Source of the DNA: GCA-2733415 sp965178635 | GTDB taxonomy: Bacteria; Bacteroidota; Bacteroidia; Flavobacteriales; Flavobacteriaceae | DNA: 13,119 nucleotides | Direction: 5' to 3' | NCBI GenBank assembly: GCA_965178635.1 | Contig: CBCXVT010000001.1 | Location: 1 to 13,119, forward strand | Part shown: piece after piece, positions 12,210 to 13,119 of the stretch | Layout of the letters: each line of letters opens with the position of its first letter | How positions within the stretch are numbered: position 1 is the first letter of the stretch | Program-made: the position numbers and the translations under genes | The notes under the pieces: generated by a model | What the model was told of the DNA's origin: nothing | What the model saw: the letters and a program-made list of their open reading frames with translations, nothing else | The model's database searches: none

Positions 12210-12654
12210 TTAAAAACCTTTCAGTAAATTTACGTGCTTTAGGTAACGGCGGTTCTATTTTCCTGTAATCAATCGCCCAAGCTATTATTCTACATACATC
12301 GTCATCGTAGCATTCAATACTACCATATTCTGCACAATATAAATCTTGGCTAGCGCGAACCTGTTCAGTTAAATCATTTTCAAAATCATTTGACGCTGCT
12401 TTTCTTGTATCCTTGACACCAACATAATAACAATCATTTAAATGGCTTTTATTGACTTGTACTTGTAAACCGTTTACTAGCCTTATATCCATGAATTCAG
12501 AAAGAACCTCGCCGTTATCATTTTCATCACACTCGCCAAAAATTTCTTCTATCAAATCATGCAATCCTTTATTAAAACCAAATTCTTTAGACAAGAAATC
12601 ATAGTTATAACCACTTACGTTAATTACACTGCCTCCAAAATTAATATAACTCAT
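12175..12654 (-). CDS. LPKS-tail family protein 2
   Basis: This is the longest and most divergent member (159 residues). It has the N-terminal pattern SVINVSGYNYDF, the central MDIRLVNGLQVQV followed by CYYVGVK, and a weakened tag, PLPKARKFTERFL (residues 136-148), followed by NDNTWLRPNIN. The extra length comes mainly from an acidic region around residues 38-50 (EEIFGECDENDNG) and another around 85-100. Five Cys residues are present in the body. The start overlaps the previous gene as ATGA. Nothing points to an enzyme; the acidic stretches could make it a mimic of nucleic acid, which is speculation. Confidence 0.75.
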   Translation of the reverse strand: MSYINFGGSVINVSGYNYDFLSKEFGFNKGLHDLIEEIFGECDENDNGEVLSEFMDIRLVNGLQVQVNKSHLNDCYYVGVKDTRKAASNDFENDLTEQVRASQDLYCAEYGSIECYDDDVCRIIAWAIDYRKIEPPLPKARKFTERFLNDNTWLRPNIN

Positions 12655-13046
12655 TTTAAATAGTTCGCTATAAGCTGGCTTGTTTTAGGGAACAAATGTT
12701 TTGGTGTTTCAGTAAATCTAAAGTGCTTTAGTGCAACAGATTGAATAACATTAATTAAATACTGTTCACCCCATATTTCAGACTGATCAAAATAAAAATC
12801 TTTTTGAGAAAGTTGTTTTGAATATGGGTCGCTACCTTCATAGATTACATAGCCATAAGGATCATTAAATTTACGCCTACTAGAATCAATAACTCTTAAA
12901 CATAATCCATTAGCAAACAAAATTGTAAATACTGGTTCACCATCAAAATTAAATGAATTCTCAAAATCGTAAATTAAATCTGTACTGAACGAAAAATACG
13001 AATCTTTTATTTTTATTTTATCTACGGTTCTAAATACTTTTAACAT
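12651..13046 (-). CDS. LPKS-tail family protein 1, first gene after the promoter
   Basis: The 131 residues begin MLKVFRTVDKIKIKDSYFSF, with the family's opening strand pair. The centre reads FTILFANGLCLRV and then YGYVIYEG. The protein ends LFPKTSQLIANYLK, a tag with LFPKT in place of LPKS. It is first in the visible array and lies just after a probable sigma-70 promoter and the repeated TAAAATAGCTCGGA element. The CGGAAAA before the ATG can bind the ribosome. Unknown function; position at the start of an operon suggests early or high expression. Confidence 0.77.
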   Translation of the reverse strand: MLKVFRTVDKIKIKDSYFSFSTDLIYDFENSFNFDGEPVFTILFANGLCLRVIDSSRRKFNDPYGYVIYEGSDPYSKQLSQKDFYFDQSEIWGEQYLINVIQSVALKHFRFTETPKHLFPKTSQLIANYLK

Positions 13047-13060
13047 TGCTTTTCCGAGCT

Positions 13061-13089
13061 ATTTTATTTTTATTAACTACACCCTTCAA
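13061..13089 (-). promoter_or_regulatory. Probable sigma-70 promoter
   Basis: On the minus strand TTGAAG (13084-13089, 4 of 6 matches to TTGACA) is separated by exactly 17 bases from TAAAAT (13061-13066, 5 of 6 matches to TATAAT), placing a start site a few bases before the ATG at 13046. It lies in a 73-base non-coding stretch, the longest at the right end. The -10 part belongs to the element repeated at 6580-6593. Host RNA polymerase would read it. Confidence 0.6.
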
Positions 13090-13110
13090 TTTTATTATCG
13101 TTAAGGGGTG
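13080..13110. repeat. Imperfect inverted repeat over the -35 box
   Basis: CACCCTTCAA (13080-13089) faces TTAAGGGGTG (13101-13110) with an 11-base loop. Eight of ten positions pair in the Watson-Crick way, one is G-T, and one is a mismatch. It covers the -35 box, so it may be an operator, or it may be the hairpin of a gene that ends outside the window. No U-tract follows on the minus strand. Confidence 0.4.
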
Positions 13111-13119
13111 GTACTTCTT

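Overview
The window is a compact, AT-rich piece of a tailed double-stranded DNA phage genome (or a prophage-like contig). The phage origin is fixed by a terminase large subunit at 6631-8094, a resolvase-like nuclease upstream of it, and a run of tail-fibre or appendage proteins at the left end. I count thirty genes and all lie on the minus strand, so transcription runs from right to left. Most neighbours overlap by a few bases (ATGA, GTGA and TAATG junctions) and the gaps are tiny. The style of the virion proteins (GDTGLVAR anchors, a LamG-like domain, tryptophan-aspartate repeats) and the phage-borne peptide deformylase suggest an aquatic, probably marine, phage of a Gram-negative host. The host cannot be named from this sequence.

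Right part, 13119 to about 8913 (upstream): a probable promoter at 13061-13089 drives a string of small genes of unknown function. The first five (13046 down to 11016) form one diverged tandem family. They share an N-terminal strand pattern, a central 'L.NG' strand pair and a C-terminal tag of the form LPKS..LI.EYL. The next four (11028 down to 9313) instead share an N-terminal tag of the form E(K/R)..L..FSL. The gene at the boundary, 10576-11028, ends in DDDIPF, the exact tip of bacterial single-stranded-DNA-binding protein (SSB). It is therefore either a very diverged SSB or a protein that borrows the SSB docking tail. The gene after this block (8913-9329) may be papain-like.

Middle, about 8912 to 4302: a basic small protein, a PD-(D/E)XK nuclease resembling Holliday junction resolvases, a short acidic protein and the packaging ATPase/nuclease TerL. 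After a 60-base gap with a probable promoter come a two-helix membrane protein, a C39-like cysteine peptidase, a four-helix membrane protein, two small proteins, a peptide deformylase and a possible 35-residue microprotein. The membrane/peptidase/membrane group could be a lysis or envelope module, but nothing in the sequence proves this.

Left part, 4300 to 1 (downstream): two related 75-79 residue proteins of a type common in phages, then virion genes. These are a small decoration-like protein, a LamG-like protein with a tryptophan-aspartate repeat, two proteins with the same N-terminal anchor, a proline-rich 57-residue microprotein with a GTG start, and a fibre-like protein that runs off the window. 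Portal, capsid, small terminase, polymerase and endolysin genes are not recognisable here. No tRNA, rRNA, CRISPR array, insertion sequence or integrase is visible, and no stretch of 300 bases lacks a gene.
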